Shown here: in pieces, positions 35,659-45,438 of the stretch | Layout of the letters: every line of letters begins with the position of its first letter | Numbering within the stretch: the stretch's first letter is position 1 | NCBI GenBank assembly: GCA_040217575.1 | Contig: JAVJPW010000006.1 | Location: 186,001 to 250,000 of the forward strand | Direction: 5' to 3' | Source of the DNA: Pacificispira sp040217575 | GTDB lineage: Bacteria > Pseudomonadota > Alphaproteobacteria > UBA8366 > Aestuariispiraceae | DNA length: 64,000 nt | Program-made: the position numbers and the translations under genes | Notes under the pieces: generated by a model | What the model was told of the DNA's origin: nothing | What the model saw: only the letters and a program-made list of their open reading frames with translations | The model's database searches: none

Positions 35659-36237
35659 TTAGGCGCGGCCGGTCTCCACGGACAGAAGGCTGGGGTCGAA
35701 ACCCAACTGTCCGACCGCACGTTCCCATTTGAGGTCCAGGTCTTCGTCAAACAGAAGCGACGGTTCCGCCGGCACGGTAAGCCAGGCATTTTCCTGGATT
35801 TCGGCATCCAGTTGTCCTGGTCCCCACCCGGCATAGCCAAGCGCCAGTATATGGTCGCGGGGGCCCGCGCCGCCGGCAATGTCACGCAGAATGTCAACGG
35901 TCGCCGTAAGTCCCACATCGTTGTCCATGACGACAGTGCCATCGCACATATATTCGGTGGAATGCAGGACGAACCCGCGGCCTGATTCGACCGGTCCGCC
36001 AAAATGAACGCGAATTTCCTGTCCGCCACGGGGCCGGTCCATTTCAAGCTGTTCCAGCAGTTCGTCGAAGGTCAGTGAATCGACCAACCGGTTGACGACC
36101 AGCCCCATCGCCCCTTCGGCATTATGGACACAAAGATAGATAACGGTCCGCTGGAAACGCGGATCGGTCATCGCCGGCATGGCGACAAGGAACTGGCCGG
36201 TCAGGTAACCGGAATGGGTATGATGAATGTCCGACAT
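35659..36237 (-). CDS. YqgE/AlgH family protein
   Basis: 192 residues from ATG 36237. Family motifs are YLTGQFLVAMPAMTDPRFQRTVIYLCVHNAEGAMGLVVNRL at the N-terminus, HFGGPVESGRGFVLHS in the middle and ILALGYAGWGPGQLDAEIQENAWL near the C-terminus. The biochemical role is unknown; the AlgH name comes from a reported effect on alginate genes in Pseudomonas. It is divergent from dsbD with about 180 bases between. Confidence 0.93.
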   Translation of the reverse strand: MSDIHHTHSGYLTGQFLVAMPAMTDPRFQRTVIYLCVHNAEGAMGLVVNRLVDSLTFDELLEQLEMDRPRGGQEIRVHFGGPVESGRGFVLHSTEYMCDGTVVMDNDVGLTATVDILRDIAGGAGPRDHILALGYAGWGPGQLDAEIQENAWLTVPAEPSLLFDEDLDLKWERAVGQLGFDPSLLSVETGRA

Positions 36238-36420
36238 TGTTGGCACGGTTTCGCGTGGGCCCTTCGCTTGGGGACCAAGTCTAACAAAAAGACATGGCAG
36301 ATTGGTAGCGTTCTTTGCGGACCGGTCGCGCGCTGCGACTTTCGACCACGGTCTTGTGAGTTCTTGCGATCCGCCCGACAGTCTATATGACTTGGCGCCA
36401 AACCAAACCTTTTCGGAACG

Positions 36421-38625
36421 ATGGCCGGCTATGAAATGACCAGACGACTGGGGCTCGCAATTCTATCCTTGTTCGCCTGCCTGGCGGCGTCTCCCGCTTT
36501 CGCCGCGAGCAGCGCCTGGACGGAAGCGGATTACGCATCGGTCCGGCTGATTTCCGCCGTCGATGCGACCGGCAATGCCGACAGGCTGCCGATGGGACTG
36601 GAATTTCGACTGGCCGACGGCTGGAAGATCTATTGGCGTACGCCGGGCGACGCCGGCTTGCCGCCCATTCCAGACTGGTCCCGTTCGGACAATGTTGCCG
36701 ATGTCGACATGTCCTGGCCGGTGCCCGAACGGTTTGAGATTTTTGACATCGGCACCCTGGGATACAGCGACGCCGTCGTGTTTCCGTTGAATGTCACGCC
36801 GGAAACGGCCGGCGCACCGGTGTCCCTGACAGGCGCGGTCGACTATCTGGTCTGTGCGGAGATTTGCATTCCCGCCCGCGCCGAACTGTCGCTGACATTG
36901 CCATCAGGTCCGGCGTCGGTGACGGAAGAGGCCCATGTGATCGACAGGTTTGCGGCACAGGTGCCCGTTTTCGACACGCAACGCGCCGGCCTTGCCATAG
37001 AGGGTGCTGTTCTGACTGCCGACGATGCGGATGGGGCCACGGTCAGCTTGCGGATTGCATCGCTGGGCGGAATGCTGACCGACCCGGATGCATTTGTGGA
37101 AGGGCCGGGCGGTGCCTATTTCGAACGGCCGGGCGTGACGCTGGACAATGACGGCATGGGGGCGACCGTGACGGTTGCACTGCCGACGGGGCTGGAGACG
37201 GATGCCGTCCTGCGCGACGGGTTGATTGCCACCGTCGTGGACGGTCCGCGCGCACTGGAAACTGTGGTCATGCCGGGAACGGCGCCGCTGACAACGCAAT
37301 CGACACCGGTCGCTGTGCAATCGGACGCCGCCGTCGCCGCACCGTCGCTGGCATTCATTCTGGGGCTGGCGCTTCTGGGCGGGATTATCCTGAACCTCAT
37401 GCCCTGTGTGCTGCCGGTTCTGTCGCTGAAACTCCTGTCGGTCGCTTCGAAATCCGGGAAGGAGGCGGGTCATGTCCGGACGGGCCTGTTGGTCACCGCA
37501 AGCGGGGTCGTGGTTTCATTCTGGGTCCTGGCGCTGGGGGCAATCGCGCTTCGCCAGGCGGGACTGGGTGTCGGCTGGGGCATTCAGTTTCAGCAGCCTG
37601 TATTCCTGGCGCTGATGGTGGCACTTCTGACCCTGTTTGCGTGCAACCTGATCGGCCTGTTTGAATTTCGTCTTCCATCCCTGGTGGGCGACCGCGCCGC
37701 ACAGGCAGGTGGCGGTGTGCCCGGCGACGGCCGGGACGGATACCTGCGGGATTTTCTGACCGGTGCCTTTGCGACGCTTCTAGCGACACCCTGCAGTGCG
37801 CCGTTTCTGGGAACGGCCGTGGGGTTCGCTCTTGGGACCGGCACATTGGAAATCGCCCTGGTGTTCACGATGCTGGGGCTGGGACTGTCGCTTCCCTATC
37901 TGTTGGTCGCGGCCTATCCGCGTATGGTTCGGGTCTTCCCGAAGCCGGGACACTGGATGATCTGGTTGAAATGGGTGCTGGCGGCCGCTTTGGTCGGAAC
38001 GGCTGTCTGGCTGCTTTCGGTCATGGGCGCCATCATCGGGAACCAGAATGCAGCTGCCGTGGGGGCTTTGGCCGCAGTGGCGGCGGCGGCACTTGCGACG
38101 CGTCACCTGGAAGGGTCGCGGGTCGGGCGCTTGGCCTGGCCGGTTTCGGCATCGTTGGCGGTGGCCTGCGTCCTGTCGCCCCTGGCGATGGAACGGGAGG
38201 TGCCGATTGCATCGCAGCGCCCGCAGGCCGCGGCATCCGACGCGGGTGAGATTGACTGGCAGCCGTTCGATGCGGCGGCGATTGCCGGGTTGGTGGCGGA
38301 CGGCCGAACCGTCTTTGTCGACGTAACCGCCGATTGGTGCGTCACCTGCCAATGGAACAAGCGAACGGTGTTGCAGGTCGGTGCGGTCGCACAGTGGCTG
38401 GACAGTGAAGAGGTCGTTGCCATGCGTGCGGACTGGACACGGCCGGACCCGGCGATTGCGGCGTTCCTGCAGTCCCACGGGCGATATGGAATCCCGTTCA
38501 ATGTTGTCTATGGTCCGCAGCGCCCGGGCGGCGTTGCCCTGCCTGAACTGTTGAGCGCGGACGCCGTCATCGATGCCGCCATTCTGGCGGACCCAAGCAC
38601 CCGGATCGCGCAAGATTCCGAATAG
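36421..38625 (+). CDS. DsbD/ScsB-type thiol:disulfide interchange protein
   Basis: Inner-membrane electron conduit that carries reducing power from cytoplasmic thioredoxin to the periplasm; 734 residues. A signal peptide (LGLAILSLFACLAASPAFA) is followed by an extended N-terminal periplasmic domain (to ~residue 290) of the ScsB kind with YLVCAEICIPARAEL. Then comes a membrane domain of about eight helices with the redox cysteines in LMPCVLPVLSLKLL and ATPCSAPFLGTAVGFAL, and a C-terminal thioredoxin domain with DWCVTCQWNK near residue 640. ATG 36436 is an alternative start. A Prx5-type peroxiredoxin gene follows 100 bases downstream. Confidence 0.92.
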   Translation: MAGYEMTRRLGLAILSLFACLAASPAFAASSAWTEADYASVRLISAVDATGNADRLPMGLEFRLADGWKIYWRTPGDAGLPPIPDWSRSDNVADVDMSWPVPERFEIFDIGTLGYSDAVVFPLNVTPETAGAPVSLTGAVDYLVCAEICIPARAELSLTLPSGPASVTEEAHVIDRFAAQVPVFDTQRAGLAIEGAVLTADDADGATVSLRIASLGGMLTDPDAFVEGPGGAYFERPGVTLDNDGMGATVTVALPTGLETDAVLRDGLIATVVDGPRALETVVMPGTAPLTTQSTPVAVQSDAAVAAPSLAFILGLALLGGIILNLMPCVLPVLSLKLLSVASKSGKEAGHVRTGLLVTASGVVVSFWVLALGAIALRQAGLGVGWGIQFQQPVFLALMVALLTLFACNLIGLFEFRLPSLVGDRAAQAGGGVPGDGRDGYLRDFLTGAFATLLATPCSAPFLGTAVGFALGTGTLEIALVFTMLGLGLSLPYLLVAAYPRMVRVFPKPGHWMIWLKWVLAAALVGTAVWLLSVMGAIIGNQNAAAVGALAAVAAAALATRHLEGSRVGRLAWPVSASLAVACVLSPLAMEREVPIASQRPQAAASDAGEIDWQPFDAAAIAGLVADGRTVFVDVTADWCVTCQWNKRTVLQVGAVAQWLDSEEVVAMRADWTRPDPAIAAFLQSHGRYGIPFNVVYGPQRPGGVALPELLSADAVIDAAILADPSTRIAQDSE

Positions 38626-38727
38626 ATGCCGCCCGAGGGCATTGCCGCTCTGGACAAGTGCGCAGGCATTGCTACATGTTTTGTCGGAATTCGGACCATC
38701 CAAAAATATCGAAAGGGAGTGCGGGAT

Positions 38728-39210
38728 ATGACCATTCAGGTAGGGGAAAAGATTCCTTCGGTTAATCTGAAGAAGATGGGTGAGAACGGGCCCGAGGATG
38801 TTGACCCGGCCAGCTATTTCAGCGGCCGCAAGGTCGTGTTGTTCTCTGTCCCCGGTGCATTCACGCCGACCTGTTCGGCAAAACACCTGCCGGGGTTCGT
38901 TCAGAACGCGGACGCGATCCGGGCGAAAGGCGTCGATGCGATCGGCTGCATGGCGGTCAATGACGCCTTTGTCATGGATGCCTGGGGTAAGGATCAGGGC
39001 GCCGGGGATAAGGTCGACATGCTGGCGGACGGGTCCGCGGCGTTCGTAAAGGCACTTGGCCTGGAACTGGATCTTCAGGCGGCGGGCCTCGGCACCCGTG
39101 GACAGCGCTTCGCGATGGTCGTCGACGACGGCACGGTGACCCATCTGGCGGTGGAAGAAGCCGGTGCGTTCGACGTCTCGTCCGCTGAAAAGGTCATGGA
39201 AAACCTGTAA
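38728..39210 (+). CDS. Prx5-type peroxiredoxin
   Basis: 160 residues from ATG 38728, with AAAGGGAG upstream. The peroxidatic Cys lies in VPGAFTPTCSAKHLPGF, and the conserved Arg in LGTRGQRFAMVVDDG. It reduces peroxides with thiols (glutathione/glutaredoxin in most Prx5 members) in the cytoplasm; there is no signal peptide. An in-frame ATG at 38626 lacks a ribosome-binding site. It is followed by a strong bidirectional terminator. Confidence 0.94.
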   Translation: MTIQVGEKIPSVNLKKMGENGPEDVDPASYFSGRKVVLFSVPGAFTPTCSAKHLPGFVQNADAIRAKGVDAIGCMAVNDAFVMDAWGKDQGAGDKVDMLADGSAAFVKALGLELDLQAAGLGTRGQRFAMVVDDGTVTHLAVEEAGAFDVSSAEKVMENL

Positions 39211-39229
39211 GCCGGATGGCCGTTCATTG

Positions 39230-39262
39230 AAAAAGCCCGGGGCGATCTCCTCGGGCTTTTTT
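39230..39262. terminator. Bidirectional Rho-independent terminator between peroxiredoxin and TIGR02302 genes
   Basis: AAAAAGCCCG pairs with CGGGCTTTTT across a 12-base loop, with A-runs on the left and T-runs on the right. It can end both the peroxiredoxin transcript from the left and the long minus-strand argH/lysA/TIGR02302 transcript from the right. Confidence 0.9.
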
Positions 39263-39282
39263 GTTTGGGACCCTGGCGCGGG

Positions 39283-41853
39283 CTAGAACTGGTCCAGCAG
39301 CCGGTCGATATAGTCCAGTTCCGACGGCGGGCGGTCGCGCTGTCCGGCGCGCCGGCGGATTTCATCGCGAATCTGTCGGGACCGTTCCAGACCGCCTGCT
39401 TCCGGGACATCGACTTCGCCCTGTCCCTGGCCGCGGAAATCGTCGCTGGCCTGACGTCCGAACGGGTCGATCGACTGTTGCCCGGATTGTCCGGGCAGTT
39501 GCTGGCCCAGTCCCATCTGGTTTTCGAACCGTTCCATGAAGGCATTGCGCGCGTCCTGTGCCGCATCCTGAAGCGCATCCAGCGCGTCCCCCTGGGACCG
39601 AAGCGCATTTCTGGGGTCGCCGTCATTCAGGCGGTCGATCGCTTCCGACATGCCTTCGTCCGCACGGCCGAACGGCTCCGGTATCTGTTCCATCATTTCA
39701 CCGAACTGGCGCATGATGTCGCCCAGTTGCCGGCGCAGGGCCTCCTGGACCAGGGCCTCCGTATTCTGCGGGTTCATCTCGCTGCCTTCGCCGCCCCCGT
39801 CGCCGGACTGGCCGTTCTGCGACCGTTCGCCGGATTCACCCTGGCGGCTTTGGCCTTCCTGCGAATTCTGATGGGTGCGGTCCATCAACTCCCGCTGGGC
39901 TTCCATCAGTTCCTGCATGTCTTGCAGCATGTCCATCGCCTGACGGTTTTCATCCGTCATCTGGCTTTGTACGCCAGCCTGCATGTTTTCCATCATGCGG
40001 CGCATGTTCTCCAGCATCTGCTGGGCGCTGTCGGTCATGCCGTTGCGCATCATCTCGCGCATCTGGTCCATCATCTCGTCCAGGTCCTGGGACGAAATGC
40101 CGTTCGCATTCGGGTCGAACCGGGGCACTTCCTCGCCATCCTGCATGCTTTGGCGAAGCTGTTCGGTCATGGCCTGCATATAGTCGTGCATGGCGGCCTG
40201 TAACTCGTCCATCAACCGGTCCAGCGTCGCCGCATCCGCATTTTCCGCCAGTGCGTCCATCAGCGCCTGTTCCGCGGCCCGCAGGCGGGCCAGCGCAAGC
40301 GACATGCCGCCGTCTTCCAGGTAGAGCGCGGTTTTCCATAGGAGTTCGATCATCGCATCGACGGTCGCCGAAGGCGGCGGGCCGTTCTCCCCACCGGACA
40401 GAAGTCGGTGCGCCGCTTCCCGCAGGGCCAGGAACACCGTCACATTGTCCCCATGCAGGTCGGTCCGCCAGGCGAGTTCATGCAAGGCGCTTGCGACATC
40501 CTTGTAATTGCGTGCCGGGTCCCAGGCGAGTTCACGCCGCTGGTCGACGATCATCTGGGCGACCGGGTGGTTGAATTCCCGTGCCGGCAGGATGACCTCT
40601 GCCGTGCGGGACCGCCCTTCCTGTCCCAACTCGTCGGTCGCGACCAGCGTCACCCGGACAAGACCACCGGCCCAGGGATGGGCGGTGTAGTCCCGGAAAA
40701 GTCGGCGAACCTCTCCATACTTGTCCGCGCGCGGAACCGGCAGCGGCGTTCGGATAACCTCAACCTCCGGCGCGGTGGCGCTGGACCGTGCCGACCCGGC
40801 GGGCCGGTCCGCGCGTTCAATGATCGCGGTCAGGCTGGTGACGCCATAATCGTCATCGACCGTGTGAATGAAGGTCAGTGCCCGCTGAAGGCTGGAAACC
40901 GGGTCTTCGGGCAACGTCACGACCGGCGGCGTATCCGGAACGGATGTGATGTCCCAGGCGGCAAGCGTGTCGGATTCGGTTTCGATCGAAACAGGTCCGG
41001 ACGCCGCGATTTCATGTTCTATCGCGACCGCCCGGCTGGCGAACGGATCGAAGGCGATGCGCCCCGCCGGGGATGCCAGGAACAGCGGCTCATCGATACC
41101 CGAAACCTGGATGACAAGACGGGACCCGTCCGGTGCCTCTATGGCTGCGGTCGCGCCGGCAGTGCCCTGTCCGCTTTGGGTGCCGCTCAGGACCCGCGGC
41201 GGCTGACCGGTATATTCGGGCGGCGCCAGCCAGGCATCGACAATCACGTTCTCGACAGGACCGGTCACCGCGCTGAAATCGGGCGACACGGCAGCAGCAA
41301 GCCTGTGCGGGGCGTCGCTTCCGGCCGCCGCCAGCGCAAGGGTAAACAGGAACGCCGCAATCAGACGCAGGCCGAACGGGTCCCGTGCCGCCAATTGCGC
41401 CTTCGGTCCGACAATGGACAGGGATCCGATGCGCGCGTTCGTTTGCTGAATGTGCCTACGCCACAACGCGGCCTGTACGGGGTCCGAACGGCTGGGCCGG
41501 TCCTGCAATGTCTGTAGCGGCCGGTGTTTCAGCCGGTTGGTGCGTTCCAGCCTGCGCAGGGCACTTTCGCCGTGCGTCGCCGCAAACTGCCTGACCGCCC
41601 GGAACCCCAGCGCCAGGATAAGGGCCGCGAACCCGATCAGGAAAAATGTGTGAAGCCAGAACGGAAAGGCCGGAAGAAGCCCGGAAAGCGCAACCGCCGC
41701 CCCACCCAGAAGCGCGGTCAGCAAAGGCCAGAAAGCAGCAACGAAACCTTCCCAGACCAGAATGGCGCGGGACAGGAAAAGGGACACGCCGAAGCGATTG
41801 CCGGTGTTCGGATCCCCCTGATATTCACCCCCCCGAACCGGGTTAGGGGTCAT
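39283..41853 (-). CDS. TIGR02302/DUF4175 family membrane protein
   Basis: 856 residues, typical of this alphaproteobacterial family of unknown function. Two or three transmembrane segments lie in the first ~190 residues (FVAAFWPLLTALLGGAAVALSG and TFFLIGFAALILALGF). A large periplasmic domain follows with Ig-like features, then a Met/Gln-rich helical region (residues ~580-760) with QDLDEMMDQMREMMRNGMTD, QMLENMRRMMENMQAG and MLQDMQELMEAQRELMDR, likely coiled coil. The C-terminus is disordered and Gln/Arg-rich. Start ATG 41853 overlaps the lysA stop by four bases, so it is coexpressed with lysine synthesis genes. Confidence 0.88.
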   Translation of the reverse strand: MTPNPVRGGEYQGDPNTGNRFGVSLFLSRAILVWEGFVAAFWPLLTALLGGAAVALSGLLPAFPFWLHTFFLIGFAALILALGFRAVRQFAATHGESALRRLERTNRLKHRPLQTLQDRPSRSDPVQAALWRRHIQQTNARIGSLSIVGPKAQLAARDPFGLRLIAAFLFTLALAAAGSDAPHRLAAAVSPDFSAVTGPVENVIVDAWLAPPEYTGQPPRVLSGTQSGQGTAGATAAIEAPDGSRLVIQVSGIDEPLFLASPAGRIAFDPFASRAVAIEHEIAASGPVSIETESDTLAAWDITSVPDTPPVVTLPEDPVSSLQRALTFIHTVDDDYGVTSLTAIIERADRPAGSARSSATAPEVEVIRTPLPVPRADKYGEVRRLFRDYTAHPWAGGLVRVTLVATDELGQEGRSRTAEVILPAREFNHPVAQMIVDQRRELAWDPARNYKDVASALHELAWRTDLHGDNVTVFLALREAAHRLLSGGENGPPPSATVDAMIELLWKTALYLEDGGMSLALARLRAAEQALMDALAENADAATLDRLMDELQAAMHDYMQAMTEQLRQSMQDGEEVPRFDPNANGISSQDLDEMMDQMREMMRNGMTDSAQQMLENMRRMMENMQAGVQSQMTDENRQAMDMLQDMQELMEAQRELMDRTHQNSQEGQSRQGESGERSQNGQSGDGGGEGSEMNPQNTEALVQEALRRQLGDIMRQFGEMMEQIPEPFGRADEGMSEAIDRLNDGDPRNALRSQGDALDALQDAAQDARNAFMERFENQMGLGQQLPGQSGQQSIDPFGRQASDDFRGQGQGEVDVPEAGGLERSRQIRDEIRRRAGQRDRPPSELDYIDRLLDQF

Positions 41854-43169
41854 AGTTGTGCTCCTATCCTTTTCACTGTCGCGGTTTCGTCCATGTCATC
41901 AGTGTGAAGCCAATCGGGCAGCCTGTCCATGCCCACCAGTTCCTCATAGGTCTGCCGCGGGCGGACGACGGCGTACCGGTCACCGTCAACCAGCACCTCC
42001 GGCACCAGCAATCTTGAATTATAGGTCGACGCCATCACCGCGCCATAGGCGCCCGCGCTGCCGAATGCCACCAGATCGCCTTCGGTGACCGGCGGACACA
42101 GTCGGTCCTTTGCGAATGTGTCGCCGGATTCGCATACCGGCCCGACAATATCCGCGGGCGAAAAAGCGGCGTCGGCGTCGGGTTCCGAAACGGTGTGCAG
42201 GACGTGATGCCCGTTATAAAGCGCCGGCCGGATCAGGTCGTTCATGGCCGCATCCAGGATCAGGAACCGCTTGCTTTCCCCCTGTTTCACGACAAGCGTG
42301 CGCGACAGAAGAATGCCCGCGTTGCCGACGATCATCCGGCCCGGTTCCAGCATGACCTTGCAGTTCAGATGGGCAATTTCTTCGGCTACCGCCGCGGCAT
42401 AGGCGTCCGGCAACGGCGGTTCTTCCGCGTTGTAGGGGATGCCGAGCCCACCGCCGAGGTCCACGTTCAAAATATCGTGACCAAGCTCACGCAGGCGGTC
42501 GACCAGCGCGGCCACACGCCGAAAGGCCAAGCGATACGGTTCCAGGTCGGTCAACTGGCTTCCGATATGGACGGCGACCGTGACGGGCAACAGGCCCGGC
42601 AGTGACGCGGCAAGGGCATAGAACTGCTCTGCCTTGTCGATGTCGATCCCGAACTTGTTTTCCTTGCGGCCGGTCGAAATCTTCTCATGCGTCTTTGCAT
42701 CGACGTCCGGGTTGATGCGGATCGCAATCCGCGCATCCCGACCCATGTCGGTTGCGACCCTGGAAAGCAGGTGCAGTTCGCTTTCGGATTCAACGTTGAT
42801 TTCATGTACGCCCGCCGTCAGGGCGTAACGCAGTTCGCTTTCGCTCTTACCGACGCCGGAAAACACGATGCGGTCCGCGGGAATTCCGGCGGCCAGCGCC
42901 TTGCGGATTTCCCCTTCCGATACAACGTCCGCCCCGGCACCCAGCGCCCCCAGGGTCGCGATGACAGCCAGATTGCTGTTCGCCTTCACGGCATAGAAGA
43001 TCGACGCATCCAGGCCCGCATTCCGGAATGCGTCGGCAAAGACGGTATAATGCCGGGTCAGTGTGGCCCGTGAATAGACATAGACCGGTGTTCCTACCTC
43101 GTCCGCGATGCGGGGAAGGGGAACGTCTTCGGCATGCAGTATGCCGTTGCGATATTCGAAATGGTTCAT
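41850..43169 (-). CDS. lysA: Diaminopimelate decarboxylase
   Basis: Last step of lysine biosynthesis, PLP-dependent, 439 residues. Signatures are the PLP Lys in FYAVKANSNLAVIATL, HIGSQLTDLEPY, the glycine-rich phosphate loop NVDLGGGLGIPY, the Arg of EPGRMIVGNAG and the catalytic Cys in GPVCESGDTFAKDR. GGAG lies six bases before ATG 43169. It is part of the run argH/lptM/lysA/TIGR02302. Confidence 0.96.
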   Translation of the reverse strand: MNHFEYRNGILHAEDVPLPRIADEVGTPVYVYSRATLTRHYTVFADAFRNAGLDASIFYAVKANSNLAVIATLGALGAGADVVSEGEIRKALAAGIPADRIVFSGVGKSESELRYALTAGVHEINVESESELHLLSRVATDMGRDARIAIRINPDVDAKTHEKISTGRKENKFGIDIDKAEQFYALAASLPGLLPVTVAVHIGSQLTDLEPYRLAFRRVAALVDRLRELGHDILNVDLGGGLGIPYNAEEPPLPDAYAAAVAEEIAHLNCKVMLEPGRMIVGNAGILLSRTLVVKQGESKRFLILDAAMNDLIRPALYNGHHVLHTVSEPDADAAFSPADIVGPVCESGDTFAKDRLCPPVTEGDLVAFGSAGAYGAVMASTYNSRLLVPEVLVDGDRYAVVRPRQTYEELVGMDRLPDWLHTDDMDETATVKRIGAQL

Positions 43170-43184
43170 CGAAAGCTCCGGCGT

Positions 43185-43364
43185 TTATTCGACGCTGGGA
43201 TATTGGCGCGGATAGGGTGCATCGTCACCCGACGGCGGTTCGGGCGGCGATTTCTTCCCGCATGCCGTCAACAGCGCGCCGCCTGTCAGAAGAAGAACCG
43301 CCGCGCGCACGGCCTGCCGGCGGGTCGCGAACGTCACTGTCTGCGCATCATGCATATTACCCAT
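43185..43364 (-). CDS. lptM: LptM-like small lipoprotein
   Basis: 59 residues, shorter than usual gene-calling cutoffs. The N-terminus has a positively charged start, a hydrophobic stretch (AVLLLTGGALLTAC) and a lipobox LTAC followed by GKKSPPEPP, the pattern of LptM (formerly YifL). LptM assists maturation of the LptD/LptE LPS translocon in E. coli. It lies between argH, whose stop is 2 bases away, and lysA, a conserved arrangement in alphaproteobacteria. ATG 43355 is an alternative start. Confidence 0.85.
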   Translation of the reverse strand: MGNMHDAQTVTFATRRQAVRAAVLLLTGGALLTACGKKSPPEPPSGDDAPYPRQYPSVE

Positions 43365-43366
43365 CC

Positions 43367-44749
43367 CTAAAGGAACCGTTTGCGGGCGTCCGCCGCCGCC
43401 TCACGCACCCGAACCGGCGCGGTTCCGCCATGGCTGGTGCGGCTGGCGACAGAAGCTGCGGGGCTCAACACATCATATATATCAGAGGTGATGCGGTTTT
43501 CCACAGACCTCATGTCGTCCAAAGACAGATCAGCCAGATCCACGCCTGCGGCTTCGGCCTTTGCCACCAGGGCACCGGTCACATGGTGGGCGTCGCGGAA
43601 CGGCAGGTTCAGGACACGCACAAGCCAGTCGGCAAGATCTGTCGCCGTCGGGAAGCCCTGTTTCAGGCCGTCCATCATCCGGTCCGGGCGCGCCGTCAGG
43701 TCGGCGACCATCCCGGCACTTGCTGCCACGGCCAGCGTCAGGCTTTCGACGGCGTCGAACAACGGCTCCTTGTCTTCCTGCATGTCCTTGCAGAAGGTCA
43801 TGGGCAGGCCTTTCATCATGGTCGAAACGCTGATGAAGGCGCCCAGAAGACGACCCGGTTTGGCGCGGACAAGTTCCGCTGCATCCGGGTTCTTTTTCTG
43901 CGGCATGATAGATGAACCGGTGGTGAACGCATCGCTAAGCGTCACGAAGCCGAAACGGTCGGACATCCACATCACGATTTCTTCCGCCAGCCGGCTAAGG
44001 TGGATCGCGTGGATCGACCCGGCCGCCAGGAATTCAAGGATGAAATCGCGGCTGCCGACACTGTCCATCGAGTTCGCCGTCGGCCGGTCGAAACCCAGTG
44101 CCTTTGCGGTCATATGCCGGTCGATCGGAAAGGACGTGCCGGCCAGTGCCGCCGCACCCAGCGGGCATTCGTTAAGCCGGGCCCGGCAATCCGCAAGCCG
44201 CCCGCGGTCGCGGCCAACCATCTCCACATAGGCCATCAGATGGTGGCCAAACGTTACCGGTTGTGCACTTTGCAGGTGCGTATAGCCCGGCATCAGCGTT
44301 TCCGCGTGGGCTTCCGCCTGATCCAGAAGGGCCGCTTGCAGGTCGCGCATAAGGGCATCGATCCCGTCGATCGCGTCGCGCAGATAAAGGCGCACATCGG
44401 TGATGACCTGGTCGTTGCGGCTGCGACCGGTATGCAGACGCGCGCCGGCATCACCAATCTTCTCGCGCAGACGTGATTCGATATTCATATGAATATCTTC
44501 AAGTTCCGTCTTGAAATCGAATGTCTCGGCTTCGATTTCAGTTTTGATTTCAGCAAGACCGGCATGGATCGCGTCGCGGTCCGCGTCGGATATGATGCCC
44601 TGACGGGCCAGCATATCGGAATGCGCAAGGGACCCGCGAATGTCCTGTTCGAACAGGTTCTTGTCGAAACCGATGGAGGCATTGATCTTCTCCATGATCT
44701 CGGATGGACCGCCGGAGAACCGGCCACCCCACATATCGTTTTTGGACAT
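43367..44749 (-). CDS. argH: Argininosuccinate lyase
   Basis: Final step of arginine synthesis, 460 residues. The fumarase/aspartase superfamily signature is in GSSIMPQKKNPDAAELVRAK, with the active-site Ser. Other landmarks are MWGGRFSGGPSEIMEKINASI at the N-terminus, RLHTGRSRNDQVITDVRLYL and MPGYTHLQSAQPVTFGHHL. GAGGTG precedes ATG 44749. It heads the minus-strand run and is divergent from the tlpA-like gene with a gap of only 58 bases. Confidence 0.96.
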   Translation of the reverse strand: MSKNDMWGGRFSGGPSEIMEKINASIGFDKNLFEQDIRGSLAHSDMLARQGIISDADRDAIHAGLAEIKTEIEAETFDFKTELEDIHMNIESRLREKIGDAGARLHTGRSRNDQVITDVRLYLRDAIDGIDALMRDLQAALLDQAEAHAETLMPGYTHLQSAQPVTFGHHLMAYVEMVGRDRGRLADCRARLNECPLGAAALAGTSFPIDRHMTAKALGFDRPTANSMDSVGSRDFILEFLAAGSIHAIHLSRLAEEIVMWMSDRFGFVTLSDAFTTGSSIMPQKKNPDAAELVRAKPGRLLGAFISVSTMMKGLPMTFCKDMQEDKEPLFDAVESLTLAVAASAGMVADLTARPDRMMDGLKQGFPTATDLADWLVRVLNLPFRDAHHVTGALVAKAEAAGVDLADLSLDDMRSVENRITSDIYDVLSPAASVASRTSHGGTAPVRVREAAADARKRFL

Positions 44750-44807
44750 AACGCACCTCGTTGAAACCTAGGACGCATTCAGATAGCGAAACATGATGGG
44801 AAACGCC

Positions 44808-45431
44808 ATGACAAAGACCCGGACAGCCCCTGCCACGACCCTGACGCGCCGAACCGCCATTGCCGGTGGTCTGGCCGCCGGATCGGCCCTGGCGGGCGGA
44901 CTTTTGCCCGGCATTCCGGGCGTGGCGGCGGACTATCCGCCCACGGAAGGTGAGATGCAAGGCTTCCTTCTGTTCGATCGCGCGCTGCCGCTGCCCGAAG
45001 ATCCGTTCCTGGATGCCCAGGGGGCGGAGCGGCGGTTTTCGGACTTTTCCGGGAACGTGCTTCTAGTGAATTTCTGGGCGACATGGTGCGCGCCCTGCAT
45101 CCATGAAATGCCGAGCCTCGTGAAACTGGCGGAACGGCTTTCGGGCGAACCGTTCCGGTTTCTGGCGATCAGCCAGGACCGGGGCGGGGCGGAAACCGCG
45201 CTTTCCTTTGCGCGCGACCGCCTGAACCTTCGGGAAGAGCAGGTCTTTTTCGACCAGCGCCTGTCCGTGGGGCGTGGTCTTCGGGTGCGCGGTCTGCCAA
45301 CGACTTTTGTGATCGATGCGGAAGGCACCGCAGTCGGTGCGCTGGAAGGGGCGGCGGAATGGGACACACCGGAGGCGCTGGCATTGATCCGCCATGTGCT
45401 GGCGCATTCTGGCGGCGAAACGGCGACCTGA
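44808..45431 (+). CDS. TlpA-family periplasmic thioredoxin-like reductase, probably Tat-exported
   Basis: 207 residues from ATG 44808 (ATG 44793 also possible). The N-terminus has TLTRRTAIAGGLAAGSALAGG, which looks like a twin-arginine signal, unusual for TlpA proteins that are mostly Sec-anchored. The thioredoxin active site is NFWATWCAPCIHEMPSL, and the cis-Pro loop is RGLPTTFVID. It may supply reductant for cytochrome c maturation or copper handling; electrons could come from the DsbD-type protein encoded 6 kb away. It is divergent from argH. Confidence 0.9.
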   Translation: MTKTRTAPATTLTRRTAIAGGLAAGSALAGGLLPGIPGVAADYPPTEGEMQGFLLFDRALPLPEDPFLDAQGAERRFSDFSGNVLLVNFWATWCAPCIHEMPSLVKLAERLSGEPFRFLAISQDRGGAETALSFARDRLNLREEQVFFDQRLSVGRGLRVRGLPTTFVIDAEGTAVGALEGAAEWDTPEALALIRHVLAHSGGETAT

Positions 45432-45438
45432 GCGTCGG